From assembly GCA_017461665.1 (NCBI GenBank), contig JAFTXI010000030.1, positions 62,001 to 126,000 of the forward strand: 64,000 nt of DNA, in the 5' to 3' direction. A model generated the notes under the pieces. It worked only from the letters and a program-made list of their open reading frames with translations. It was not told the DNA's origin and searched no databases. Within the stretch, counting starts at the first letter, position 1. The number at the start of each line of letters is the position of its first letter. Origin of the DNA: Bacteroidales bacterium. GTDB taxonomy: Bacteria > Bacteroidota > Bacteroidia > Bacteroidales > F082. The position numbers and the translations under genes are program-made. Below, in pieces: positions 1 to 7,004 of the stretch.

Positions 1-202
1 TAGGACAAGCATCAATGAACTCTTTGTTTAATGGCATATTGCTCTCGACAACAATATCTGCATCTGATGCTCTTTCAATATTCTTCTCTGGGCATCTGTT
101 AGGATATATTATAACCTCATGCCCTGCCAATCTCAATGATTTACAGTCATTATCTATTCTTTCAACAGATAATCCTAATGGCTCTAAAAATACTATCTTC
201 AT
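1..202 (-). CDS. 2-hydroxyacid dehydrogenase, N-terminal fragment
   Basis: The reverse strand opens with an ATG at 202-200 and stays open to the window edge, giving about 67 residues that begin MKIVFLEPLGLS and continue with an alternating beta-alpha pattern (RLAGHEVIIYP, then DADIVVESNMPLN). This matches the N-terminal substrate-binding half of D-isomer-specific 2-hydroxyacid dehydrogenases, the family that includes phosphoglycerate and lactate dehydrogenases. The NAD-binding Rossmann core and the catalytic Arg/Glu/His lie outside the window, so the substrate cannot be named. The gene is cut by the window edge and is not visibly damaged. The family call is moderate because only the less conserved part is present. 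Confidence 0.6.
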   Translation of the reverse strand, partial: MKIVFLEPLGLSVERIDNDCKSLRLAGHEVIIYPNRCPEKNIERASDADIVVESNMPLNKEFIDACP

Positions 203-211
203 ACACTTTTT

Positions 212-300
212 ATTAAAACTTTAGAACTTTAAAATTTTAGAACTTCAGAACTTCAAAACTCCAGAACTTCAAAACTTTATAATCAGATCTTCAGATTCTG
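212..300. repeat. Word-like low-complexity intergenic repeat
   Basis: The stretch consists of short, nearly repeated words of 8-10 bases built on AGAACTTTA, AGAACTTCA and AAAACTCC. No reading frame or hairpin explains it. The same style of repeat recurs in other gaps of this window, at 22881-22927, 36075-36124, 37447-37518 and 39835-39911. Confidence 0.7.
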
Positions 301-366
301 AGCTTCTCTCAAATTGATTATACAAAAATAGTATTTTTTCTTACAAAAGATAAGGTCTCGTCTCAA

Positions 367-441
367 GAAACCCTGAAACCGGTGTCTTATCAAAAACCAA
401 AATACCCTATCAAAGAAAACTTAGACATCGGTTCAGGATTC
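367..441. repeat. Imperfect inverted repeat between ssb and the upstream dehydrogenase
   Basis: Arms at 367-389 and 420-441 are about 22 bases each and pair with a few mismatches and one-base gaps around an A-rich loop. The element lies in the roughly 250-base gap downstream of ssb on the reverse strand. It could be a structured 3' end of the ssb transcript or the relic of a small palindromic element. There is no T-run, so a classical terminator is unlikely. Confidence 0.4.
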
Positions 442-459
442 GAGAACTAAAAACCAAAT

Positions 460-819
460 TTATGCATCAGATACTGACTGTTCGTCATTACTTGTATGAT
501 CAATCATCATAAATTCATTCATGGTGATTTCTGTGAAATAGTTTTTCTTACCATCTTTCTCAAATGTCCTCGTACGCAGTCGTCCTTCCAATGCGATACG
601 CTTACCTTTTTTTATTAGTTTCTCTGCTTGTTCGGCAGTCTTTCCCCAAGCAACGATATTATGCCAAGAACTATTTCTTTCCCATTCGTGATTCTCGTTA
701 TATGAATAATCGTTGGTGGCTATACTAAATCTTGCCAACTTACGTCCGTTTAATGTTTTGATCTCCGGATCAAGACCGACACGTCCTATCAACTGGACTG
801 AATTTTCTAAGGTTCCCAT
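460..819 (-). CDS. ssb: Single-stranded DNA-binding protein
   Basis: SSB coats single-stranded DNA during replication, repair and recombination. The 119 residues show the family's OB-fold pattern: NSVQLIGRVGLDPEIK at the N-terminus, FSIATND, the tryptophan-rich strand WHNIVAWGKTAEQ and the basic strand GKRIALEGRLRTRTF. It is shorter than E. coli SSB because the glycine/proline linker is nearly absent. The C-terminus is acidic (NDEQSVSDA) but lacks the canonical DDDIPF tip that docks partner proteins. This suggests a minor or accessory SSB paralogue rather than the main replicative copy, which is an inference. It is monocistronic, with a TATCTTTG promoter element about 26 bases upstream. Confidence 0.9.
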   Translation of the reverse strand: MGTLENSVQLIGRVGLDPEIKTLNGRKLARFSIATNDYSYNENHEWERNSSWHNIVAWGKTAEQAEKLIKKGKRIALEGRLRTRTFEKDGKKNYFTEITMNEFMMIDHTSNDEQSVSDA

Positions 820-845
820 AATTCTTATATTTTGATTTCACGATG

Positions 846-853
846 CAAAGATA
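846..853 (-). promoter_or_regulatory. -7 promoter element for ssb
   Basis: TATCTTTG on the reverse strand matches the Bacteroidetes sigma-ABfr -7 consensus TAnnTTTG. It lies 26 bases before the ssb start codon. No clear -33 TTG is visible. Confidence 0.6.
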
Positions 854-980
854 TTATGGTATGCAAATATTAGTCGTATGAAAAACGAATAATATTTTTA
901 ATAAATGATATGTTGTTGATTGTCAATTGTAATTTCTATCAATTATTTATAAGATGATAAAAATGAATTATTATTAATTA

Positions 981-1559
981 TTAACATTTATCTATTTTAT
1001 ATGAGATAGAAATCCAGAGATTATCAATCCTATACGATTCTACATTAATGTAAGGTGTGTTTAGGATATTTTTTATATCTTTTGTTATTCCGCTACCAAT
1101 CATCTTAAACGCTGCTTCTTTCCTTGTCCACAACCTGTAAAATTCCACCGACTTATTCTCGCTATTTTTTATCATCGTAATTTCCTCATCATTACATACA
1201 TAATTGGCAAGGCTTTCTTTATACAACGCGATTTCTTCAATATCGATGCCAACATATTCTTTCGATAATACACAGCAAACGGCACTCTTACAATGACTTA
1301 AATTAAAATACCAATCAGGATAATTTTTTAAGTAAGGCTTGCCATGTTCGTTATATTCAAACTCAGGCATCTCATAAAATATTCCTTCTTCCTTCAAGGC
1401 TTTAATCAGTAAAAGATAAGCCAATCCATTCTGAATCTTACCTTTAAGATGTTTATGCAGAAGCATTTTCTTCTTTCTCCACTCAGGGAAAAAAGAAGTG
1501 CACTTTTCAACAAATGCTTCATCAAACGCGTCTATGTCGGTAACGAAAAATATTTTCAT
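981..1559 (-). CDS. 4'-phosphopantetheinyl transferase superfamily protein
   Basis: Enzymes of this superfamily transfer phosphopantetheine from CoA to a serine of carrier proteins. The signature is clear: YVGIDIEEI (first metal-binding acidic pair) near residue 100 and FYRLWTRKEAAFKMIG (second motif, W-x-x-K-E-A) near residue 140, separated by about 40 residues. At 192 residues it belongs to the short Sfp/HetI-like type rather than the roughly 120-residue AcpS type. No polyketide, NRPS or acyl-carrier gene lies nearby, so the carrier it serves is unknown. The start codon lies only 4 bases from a TATCTTTG element, suggesting a leaderless or nearly leaderless message. Confidence 0.85.
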   Translation of the reverse strand: MKIFFVTDIDAFDEAFVEKCTSFFPEWRKKKMLLHKHLKGKIQNGLAYLLLIKALKEEGIFYEMPEFEYNEHGKPYLKNYPDWYFNLSHCKSAVCCVLSKEYVGIDIEEIALYKESLANYVCNDEEITMIKNSENKSVEFYRLWTRKEAAFKMIGSGITKDIKNILNTPYINVESYRIDNLWISISYKIDKC

Positions 1560-1563
1560 ATCG

Positions 1564-1571
1564 CAAAGATA
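1564..1571 (-). promoter_or_regulatory. -7 promoter element abutting the PPTase start
   Basis: TATCTTTG on the reverse strand lies 4 bases before the ATG at 1559. Transcription would be expected to start at or next to the start codon. Confidence 0.55.
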
Positions 1572-1639
1572 TAATTTTTAATAATACTAAAAATGAACAT
1601 TATTTTGCTGGTGTTGTTAAAAATAAAAAAACAACAATT

Positions 1640-2230
1640 ATGATAGAATTACCTAAATTACCTTACAAGAGAGACGCCTTGGAACCACATATCTCTCAGA
1701 AAACTATTGATTTTCATTACGGACAGCATCACGCTACATACGTAAAAAATCTCAATAATTTGATTGAAAACACTTCTTTTGAGACCATGAGTCTTGAAGA
1801 AATAGTTAAAAACAGCGAAGGCTCAATTTTTAATAATGCCGCACAAGTTTGGAATCATACTTTTTATTGGCATTGTTTGAGTCCGGAGGAAAATGTTAAG
1901 CCTCAAGCACTTCTGCTAAAATACATTGAAAGAGACTTCGGAAGTTTTGATAATTTCAAGCAAATGTTTATCAAGCAGGCTGCCACTTTGTTTGGCTCGG
2001 GATGGCTTTGGCTTGTCTGCGACAAGGATGGGAAGTTGTCGCTTATGCAAACAAGTAATGCGGAGACACCGATAAGAAATAACGATTTCACACCACTTCT
2101 TACCTGCGACGTTTGGGAACACGCATATTACTTAGACCAACAGAATCTCAGATTGGCATATCTGAATGAATTTTGGCAAATTGTCAATTGGCGTTTCGTT
2201 GAAAAAAGATTGTCGGAATGCATTAATTGA
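1640..2230 (+). CDS. sodB: Superoxide dismutase, Fe/Mn family
   Basis: Converts superoxide to oxygen and hydrogen peroxide in the cytoplasm. The 196 residues match the family's normal length. The four metal ligands are visible: His in FHYGQHHATYV, His in WNHTFYWH, and Asp plus His in DVWEHAYYLD. The motif NNAAQVWNHTF carries the active-site Gln in the helix position typical of iron-type or cambialistic enzymes; manganese types carry GGGH there. Bacteroides enzymes of this class can use either metal, so metal use is not settled here. The gene is transcribed alone, divergently from the PPTase, and no strong TAnnTTTG box is visible (TTATTTTG at 1602 is the nearest). Confidence 0.95.
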   Translation: MIELPKLPYKRDALEPHISQKTIDFHYGQHHATYVKNLNNLIENTSFETMSLEEIVKNSEGSIFNNAAQVWNHTFYWHCLSPEENVKPQALLLKYIERDFGSFDNFKQMFIKQAATLFGSGWLWLVCDKDGKLSLMQTSNAETPIRNNDFTPLLTCDVWEHAYYLDQQNLRLAYLNEFWQIVNWRFVEKRLSECIN

Positions 2231-2344
2231 TATTTTAAATCTTATTATTGCAGCTTCAGGTTAAAATATATTACTATACGATTTTTTAACATTACCTTTG
2301 TATAGTTTTTTTATGATTAATTTTTAATTTTTGAGTAAAAGTTG

Positions 2345-2352
2345 TATATTTG
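2345..2352 (+). promoter_or_regulatory. -7 promoter element of the T9SS gene at 2448
   Basis: TATATTTG lies about 95 bases before the start codon, so the transcript would carry a roughly 90-base leader that includes the palindrome at 2371-2397. Confidence 0.55.
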
Positions 2353-2370
2353 CAACGATTTAAACGAGCG

Positions 2371-2403
2371 CTTAAGTGATTTTTAAAATCACTTAAGTTT
2401 TTT
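2371..2403 (+). promoter_or_regulatory. Perfect 13-bp hairpin followed by six Ts in the leader
   Basis: Arms CTTAAGTGATTTT (2371-2383) and AAAATCACTTAAG (2385-2397) pair perfectly around one base and are followed by T6 (2398-2403). The shape is that of an intrinsic terminator, yet it sits about 12 bases into the transcript expected from the TATATTTG box and 45 bases before the start codon. It may be an attenuator, an operator, or the terminator of sodB reading through from upstream. Confidence 0.55.
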
Positions 2404-2447
2404 ATGAAACTTAATATTTAATTTCATAACATCTAAAATTTATCAAT

Positions 2448-4388
2448 ATGAAAAGAACATTACAATTGATGACTGTATTGTCATTGCTATTTTGTGGTTT
2501 GAATTTGAACGCACAAAATAATGCACCTAAGGTAACTGTTAAGAACGTTAAGGGAGCAGCTGTCACTATCATCGATAGTCAGTATCATTTCCCATACGAC
2601 ATTTCCGATAACAAGCAACATGTCGTTATCCAAGGTTTTGGTGCGGACCAAAGTTTCTATTACACAGATGCTACAGGTCTCGTTGAATTCGTTGGTACAG
2701 CTTTCGCAATAACAGATGATGGTGTCATAGCTGGTTATTATCCAAATGAACAAGGAATCTATGTAGCTGGTTTATGGTTCCCTGATACTCAAGAATGGAA
2801 TTTCTTAGGTATGAATCCTGACTATCCAGAGTTCTTCGCAGAAAGTCCTGATTACAACGGCGCATGGGCAATGTCTAACGACGGCTTTAATGTGGCTATT
2901 CAGCAATTCTCAGCTAATTGGGAAACATCAACATATTTATGGAATCCTAATGATGGTTACATACAACTTCCTAATGGAACAAATCAAACAACAAGACCTA
3001 ATGGCATCAGTTCTGATGGTAGCGTAATTGCTGGTCACGGTACTGACGAAATTGGATACTGGACAGTATGTTACTGGAAAGACGGTGAGATCTATACTAT
3101 TCCAAATACATACGGTGAAGCAATGAGCGTATCTCCAAGCGGAAAATATATCTGCGGTTATATAGATGGTATGGAAGGCAATGCTTTCATCTACAATATT
3201 GAAAACGATGAATTTACATCTATCTCAAATACTGTTGAACCAGGTAACGCTTTATCAGCAACTTGCGTAACTGATAATGGCGATGCTTTCGGCTATTGGT
3301 CAAGCGGTTTCCCACCAATGCCCGACATGAGAAGAGCTTTTGCTTACGTAGGCGGCGAATTTATGACATTCAACGATTATTTGTTGGCAAATGGCGTTGC
3401 TGAAACAGAAAACTGGAGTTTCTATAGTATTAACAATGTGACTTCTGATGGAAGGACTTTCATCGGCGCAGCTAATGCCGACGGCGTTGACTTCTCTTTC
3501 ATCCTCACTCTCGAAGAATCATTATGTGATGCTCCAACAAACTTGACTTACACTTTCTCTGAAGCAGACTTCCGCGATGTTATCCTCAACTGGGAAGCTC
3601 CAGCCGATCCTGTCAATGTAACATACGAAATATACGCAGGTTACACAGCAACAGAGCCTCTCTTCGCAGGTATCACAGAAACAACTTTCGTTATTGAAGA
3701 CTTAGAAGTAGGTGAATATAACTTCATAGTAAGAGCTAACTGGGGCGGCGAATGCTTGTCAGGTGGTTCTAACTCGGTGAAACCAACAATATATCCTTGC
3801 GCAACAGACGATATGTGCGAACTCGTATTCACAATGGTTGACGAATATGGTGACGGCTGGAATAATGGTTACATCGAGATAGTCGGTACTTTGAGCGATA
3901 TGGTTTATAAAGCAGAACTTAAACAAGGTGGTTATACTGATGACCCAGGAATCTTAGTCCTTCCTTTATGTGAAGATTTATATACATTTACATGGGTAAA
4001 AGGCGAATGGGATACTGAAGTAGGTTTCACTGTAACTCTCGAAGGCGAAGAAATATTGAACGTAGGAATGGGTTCAATTAATGAAACATTCGAATTGACA
4101 TTGTTGGAAAATTATGATGTAGATTGCGCAGCTGTTGTTAATGAAATGCCTATAGAAAACAATATCTCCATCATGCCAAACCCAGCTCAAAACTATTTCG
4201 TTGTTGAAGGTGACAATATCGCTAACGTAGAAATTCTCAATGCTTTGGGTCAAGTGGTTGATGTTATCAATGTTGAAAATGGTAGCATTCAAATCAGCAC
4301 AGCAAACTATAACAACGGAATATATTTCGTGAAAGCTATAACAAACAACGCTCAAGTTATTGTAAATAAAGTAGTTGTTTCAAAATAA
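2448..4388 (+). CDS. T9SS-sorted surface protein with HAF-like repeats and Fn3 domain
   Basis: Predicted cell-surface or secreted protein of 646 residues. It has a signal peptide (residues 1-22, ending LNAQ), then about 330 residues of HAF-like repeats of the form DGxVIAGxG / DGSVIAGHG / PSGKYICGY, which suggest a beta-propeller. A fibronectin type III domain follows at about 355-445, then a module with the motif DEYGDGWNNGYIEI at about 460-550. A type A sorting domain closes the protein (MPNPAQNYFVVEG ... NGIYFVKA ... VVVSK). T9SS carries such proteins across the outer membrane and usually removes the tail. The binding target is unknown. A strong terminator follows. Confidence 0.85.
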   Translation: MKRTLQLMTVLSLLFCGLNLNAQNNAPKVTVKNVKGAAVTIIDSQYHFPYDISDNKQHVVIQGFGADQSFYYTDATGLVEFVGTAFAITDDGVIAGYYPNEQGIYVAGLWFPDTQEWNFLGMNPDYPEFFAESPDYNGAWAMSNDGFNVAIQQFSANWETSTYLWNPNDGYIQLPNGTNQTTRPNGISSDGSVIAGHGTDEIGYWTVCYWKDGEIYTIPNTYGEAMSVSPSGKYICGYIDGMEGNAFIYNIENDEFTSISNTVEPGNALSATCVTDNGDAFGYWSSGFPPMPDMRRAFAYVGGEFMTFNDYLLANGVAETENWSFYSINNVTSDGRTFIGAANADGVDFSFILTLEESLCDAPTNLTYTFSEADFRDVILNWEAPADPVNVTYEIYAGYTATEPLFAGITETTFVIEDLEVGEYNFIVRANWGGECLSGGSNSVKPTIYPCATDDMCELVFTMVDEYGDGWNNGYIEIVGTLSDMVYKAELKQGGYTDDPGILVLPLCEDLYTFTWVKGEWDTEVGFTVTLEGEEILNVGMGSINETFELTLLENYDVDCAAVVNEMPIENNISIMPNPAQNYFVVEGDNIANVEILNALGQVVDVINVENGSIQISTANYNNGIYFVKAITNNAQVIVNKVVVSK

Positions 4389-4411
4389 TTGCTGGTGATT
4401 AAAAATTCAAC

Positions 4412-4447
4412 AATGGGGTGTCGGGCGTAGGTCCGTCACTCCATTTT
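4412..4447 (+). terminator. Intrinsic terminator after the T9SS gene
   Basis: Arms AATGGGGTGTCGGGC and GTCCGTCACTCCATT pair over 15 bases with G-U pairs and one mismatch around a GTAG loop, and end in TTTT. Confidence 0.7.
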
Positions 4448-4450
4448 CCG

Positions 4451-4458
4451 TATATTTG
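4451..4458 (+). promoter_or_regulatory. -7 promoter element upstream of the sulfatase cluster
   Basis: TATATTTG directly after the terminator. It is the only visible promoter box for the sulfatase-like gene at 4583, about 120 bases downstream. It also stands 11 bases before a 21-codon reading frame. Confidence 0.5.
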
Positions 4459-4468
4459 CAGAAAAATT

Positions 4469-4534
4469 ATGACAATCAATGCTTATTCTAAACAAGATAC
4501 TTCTGCTCTAAAAGGTGTTGCAATATTGCAATGA
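4469..4534 (+). pseudogene. 21-codon reading frame, possible acyltransferase remnant or leader peptide
   Basis: An ATG 11 bases after the TATATTTG box opens a frame reading MTINAYSKQDTSALKGVAIL, then a stop. The stretch SALKGVAILQ resembles the N-terminus of membrane acyltransferases of the PF01757 family, which begin with a short basic segment and L-K-G-I-A-I-L. Inserting one base at the stop would continue the frame as MML. It may be the relic of a lost acyltransferase whose promoter now serves the sulfatase gene, or a short leader peptide. The similarity is short and read by eye. Confidence 0.35.
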
Positions 4535-4582
4535 TGTTAGACAATTTTAAATTACTTATCAAAGCAAGCTAATAATGAAATT

Positions 4583-6997
4583 ATGAAGAAATATCTTGAA
4601 TCAGTAAGACCATTTTTTACAATATCAATAATCTTTATTGTATTATTGTTTTTTATAAAGCTATTCGAATTATTTATTTCGGGGTTATCAGGAATAGATT
4701 CTTTTATAGATTTGATTCTAAGTAATTTAATTGCATCATTATTTATAAGTTTCTGTATATTTATTATATACAACATAATTTCATTACTCTCTAAAAAGAC
4801 GTCTTTTTATGTAACATCGATATTGTTTCCTATAATATTGATTGCCGAATTAGGTTTGATATTTTATTATAAGACAACAGGTTTGCTAATGGGAAGCGAA
4901 CTTTTGGAAAGACCTTTATGGGAAACCCTACATACTGTCAAAAGCGTGCTGAGTTTCTGGATGGTTGTGGCAGTAGTCTTATTTATTGTCGGATTTGTCC
5001 TTGTTTCAATAAAAATTGTCAACAGACAACAGATAACGGACAATAGACTCCGTGCAAAATTCGCTATAAGCCCAAATGTGGTACTCTTAGTTTTAATGTT
5101 GATTTCCATTCCTTTGTTTTTCATATTGAAACCAAATCAAGATGCTAACTCTGTCAATAAATTATGGTATTGCTTAGGTTCTTGTTTTTCGAAAGAGAGC
5201 GACGAATTGTCAATAGAATTTGACAGCGAAATAATAAATAAATATAAGGATTCATTTCCAGAGAGGGAAGTCATTGACGATCATTATCCTTTAGAAAGAG
5301 TCGACGGAAACAATAATGTTTTGGGACCTTATTTTGAGCGTAGGAACGTGAAACCTGACATCGTTTTTGTCATTATGGAATCGTTGGGTTCTGATTTTTT
5401 CGGGCAGAACAAACTCGGTTATACTGTCACTCCTTTTTTGGATTCATTATCAAAACATTCTCTTCTGTGGACGAATTGTCTTTCAACGACGCCACGCAGT
5501 GTGGGTGTGCTTCCGGCTACGACAGCCTCGGTGCCGCACGGACCGAAAGGATTCCAATTTGGAGATATGCCAGAACATAATTCCTTGTTTTCTATTTTAA
5601 AACATAACTCATACAATACCAATGTTTTCTATGCTGGCAATTTTGCTTTCGACAGAGTCTATGATTATTTGGCGATTCAAGAAATAGATTACATCTCACC
5701 CTTTGCATACGAATGTTCACAAAACAAGAATAGTAACACTTTCGATTATTCATCGTGGGGCTATCACGACATGAAATTATATGAAAGAGGCTTAAGTATT
5801 ATAAGTAAGAGAAAAGACAGTAATCCTGATTTTGATGTTTTTATTACAATATCTCAGCATGATAATGGATTGAAATTGAATACTAACAAAGAACTCCAAG
5901 ATTATTATTACTCTAAGGCAGAGGAAATATTATCGACCATTCCGACGGATAAAAAGAAAGGTCTGCAAAGCAGAAAAGGATTCATGGCAGCATTCCTTTA
6001 TGGAGATGACGCCTTGAAACAATTCTTTAAAGAATATAACACGAAACGTAAAGATGACAACGTGATTTTTGTCATTACCGGCGACCACAGCCTGAATATA
6101 TCGTATAACAATCCGCTCAACGCTTATCATGTGCCGCTGATAATTTGGTCGCCATTATTGAAAGAAACCCAGCATTTCTATTCCGTCGTCTCTCATAACG
6201 ACATAACGCCTTCATTGACAACATTGTTAAAAGAGAACTTCGAACTCAATACTCCTAAAAATATTCATTGGGTATCAGATGGTTTAGACACTGCAGTCAG
6301 TTTCAGAAGCAATCTGAAGACCTACTTTATTGCGCCTTCTAACCAAACGACAAATTGTCTTTACGACAGCATTTTCTACATCGAGAAAGATGGAGAAGAC
6401 TTCTTATATTTAGTTCAAGATGGATTGCAGTTGGAGAAAATAAGAAACGATAGTCTTCTAAACTTGATGAAAGAAAGAATGAGTATGATGTTATATATTG
6501 ATAATTATACATATACAAATAATAAATTAACACAAACTCCAATCATTCAGCCTAAGAATTACGAGTTGCTCGAGTCAATTACAATTGATTCTGTGATTTG
6601 CAGAACTGGAGAAGAGAAGCCAAGCATCGTAGCACCTCCGATAGTGGATTTATATTCAACGACTATAGCAGCTAAATACTCTGAAATAAAGGTGGTTATA
6701 ACGGCAGACATGAAATATACAGCCGACATAACATACGACAAATTCATACTACTTGCCATAAAATCGTCTAATGCTATCTGGATGCCGGAAGTGATTTCCA
6801 AGAATATAAATGAGAAAAATTACAAGCCAGAACAATGGTGCAGTGTTAACGCTACGAAGATTCTTAAAACAAAAAATAAGAAAAAAGACTCAGAGATAAA
6901 AATATACCTGCGACCATCTGAGCATGACCATATGTGGAATCCAGAACATAGTGTATTGTTAAAAGATATTAACATAAAAATCTTTGGAGTCAAATAA
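4583..6997 (+). CDS. Membrane sulfatase / LTA-synthase-like phosphotransferase
   Basis: Integral inner-membrane protein of 804 residues. About five hydrophobic helices fill residues 10-190, the arrangement of LtaS and MdoB-type enzymes. An extracytoplasmic alkaline-phosphatase-superfamily domain follows at about 255-560. Visible motifs are DIVFVIMESLGSDFFG (metal-binding Glu), TTPRSVGVLPATTASVPHG (region of the Thr/Ser nucleophile), ITISQHDNG and VITGDHSLN (Asp-His metal ligands). The last 200 residues are a beta-rich extension not found in LtaS. Such enzymes transfer phosphoglycerol or phosphoethanolamine to envelope glycans; the substrate here is unknown. A closely related tandem copy follows after 7 bases. 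The membrane loop at 5017-5052 contains an in-frame word-like repeat. Confidence 0.85.
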   Translation: MKKYLESVRPFFTISIIFIVLLFFIKLFELFISGLSGIDSFIDLILSNLIASLFISFCIFIIYNIISLLSKKTSFYVTSILFPIILIAELGLIFYYKTTGLLMGSELLERPLWETLHTVKSVLSFWMVVAVVLFIVGFVLVSIKIVNRQQITDNRLRAKFAISPNVVLLVLMLISIPLFFILKPNQDANSVNKLWYCLGSCFSKESDELSIEFDSEIINKYKDSFPEREVIDDHYPLERVDGNNNVLGPYFERRNVKPDIVFVIMESLGSDFFGQNKLGYTVTPFLDSLSKHSLLWTNCLSTTPRSVGVLPATTASVPHGPKGFQFGDMPEHNSLFSILKHNSYNTNVFYAGNFAFDRVYDYLAIQEIDYISPFAYECSQNKNSNTFDYSSWGYHDMKLYERGLSIISKRKDSNPDFDVFITISQHDNGLKLNTNKELQDYYYSKAEEILSTIPTDKKKGLQSRKGFMAAFLYGDDALKQFFKEYNTKRKDDNVIFVITGDHSLNISYNNPLNAYHVPLIIWSPLLKETQHFYSVVSHNDITPSLTTLLKENFELNTPKNIHWVSDGLDTAVSFRSNLKTYFIAPSNQTTNCLYDSIFYIEKDGEDFLYLVQDGLQLEKIRNDSLLNLMKERMSMMLYIDNYTYTNNKLTQTPIIQPKNYELLESITIDSVICRTGEEKPSIVAPPIVDLYSTTIAAKYSEIKVVITADMKYTADITYDKFILLAIKSSNAIWMPEVISKNINEKNYKPEQWCSVNATKILKTKNKKKDSEIKIYLRPSEHDHMWNPEHSVLLKDINIKIFGVK

Positions 6998-7004
6998 AAA
7001 TTAT

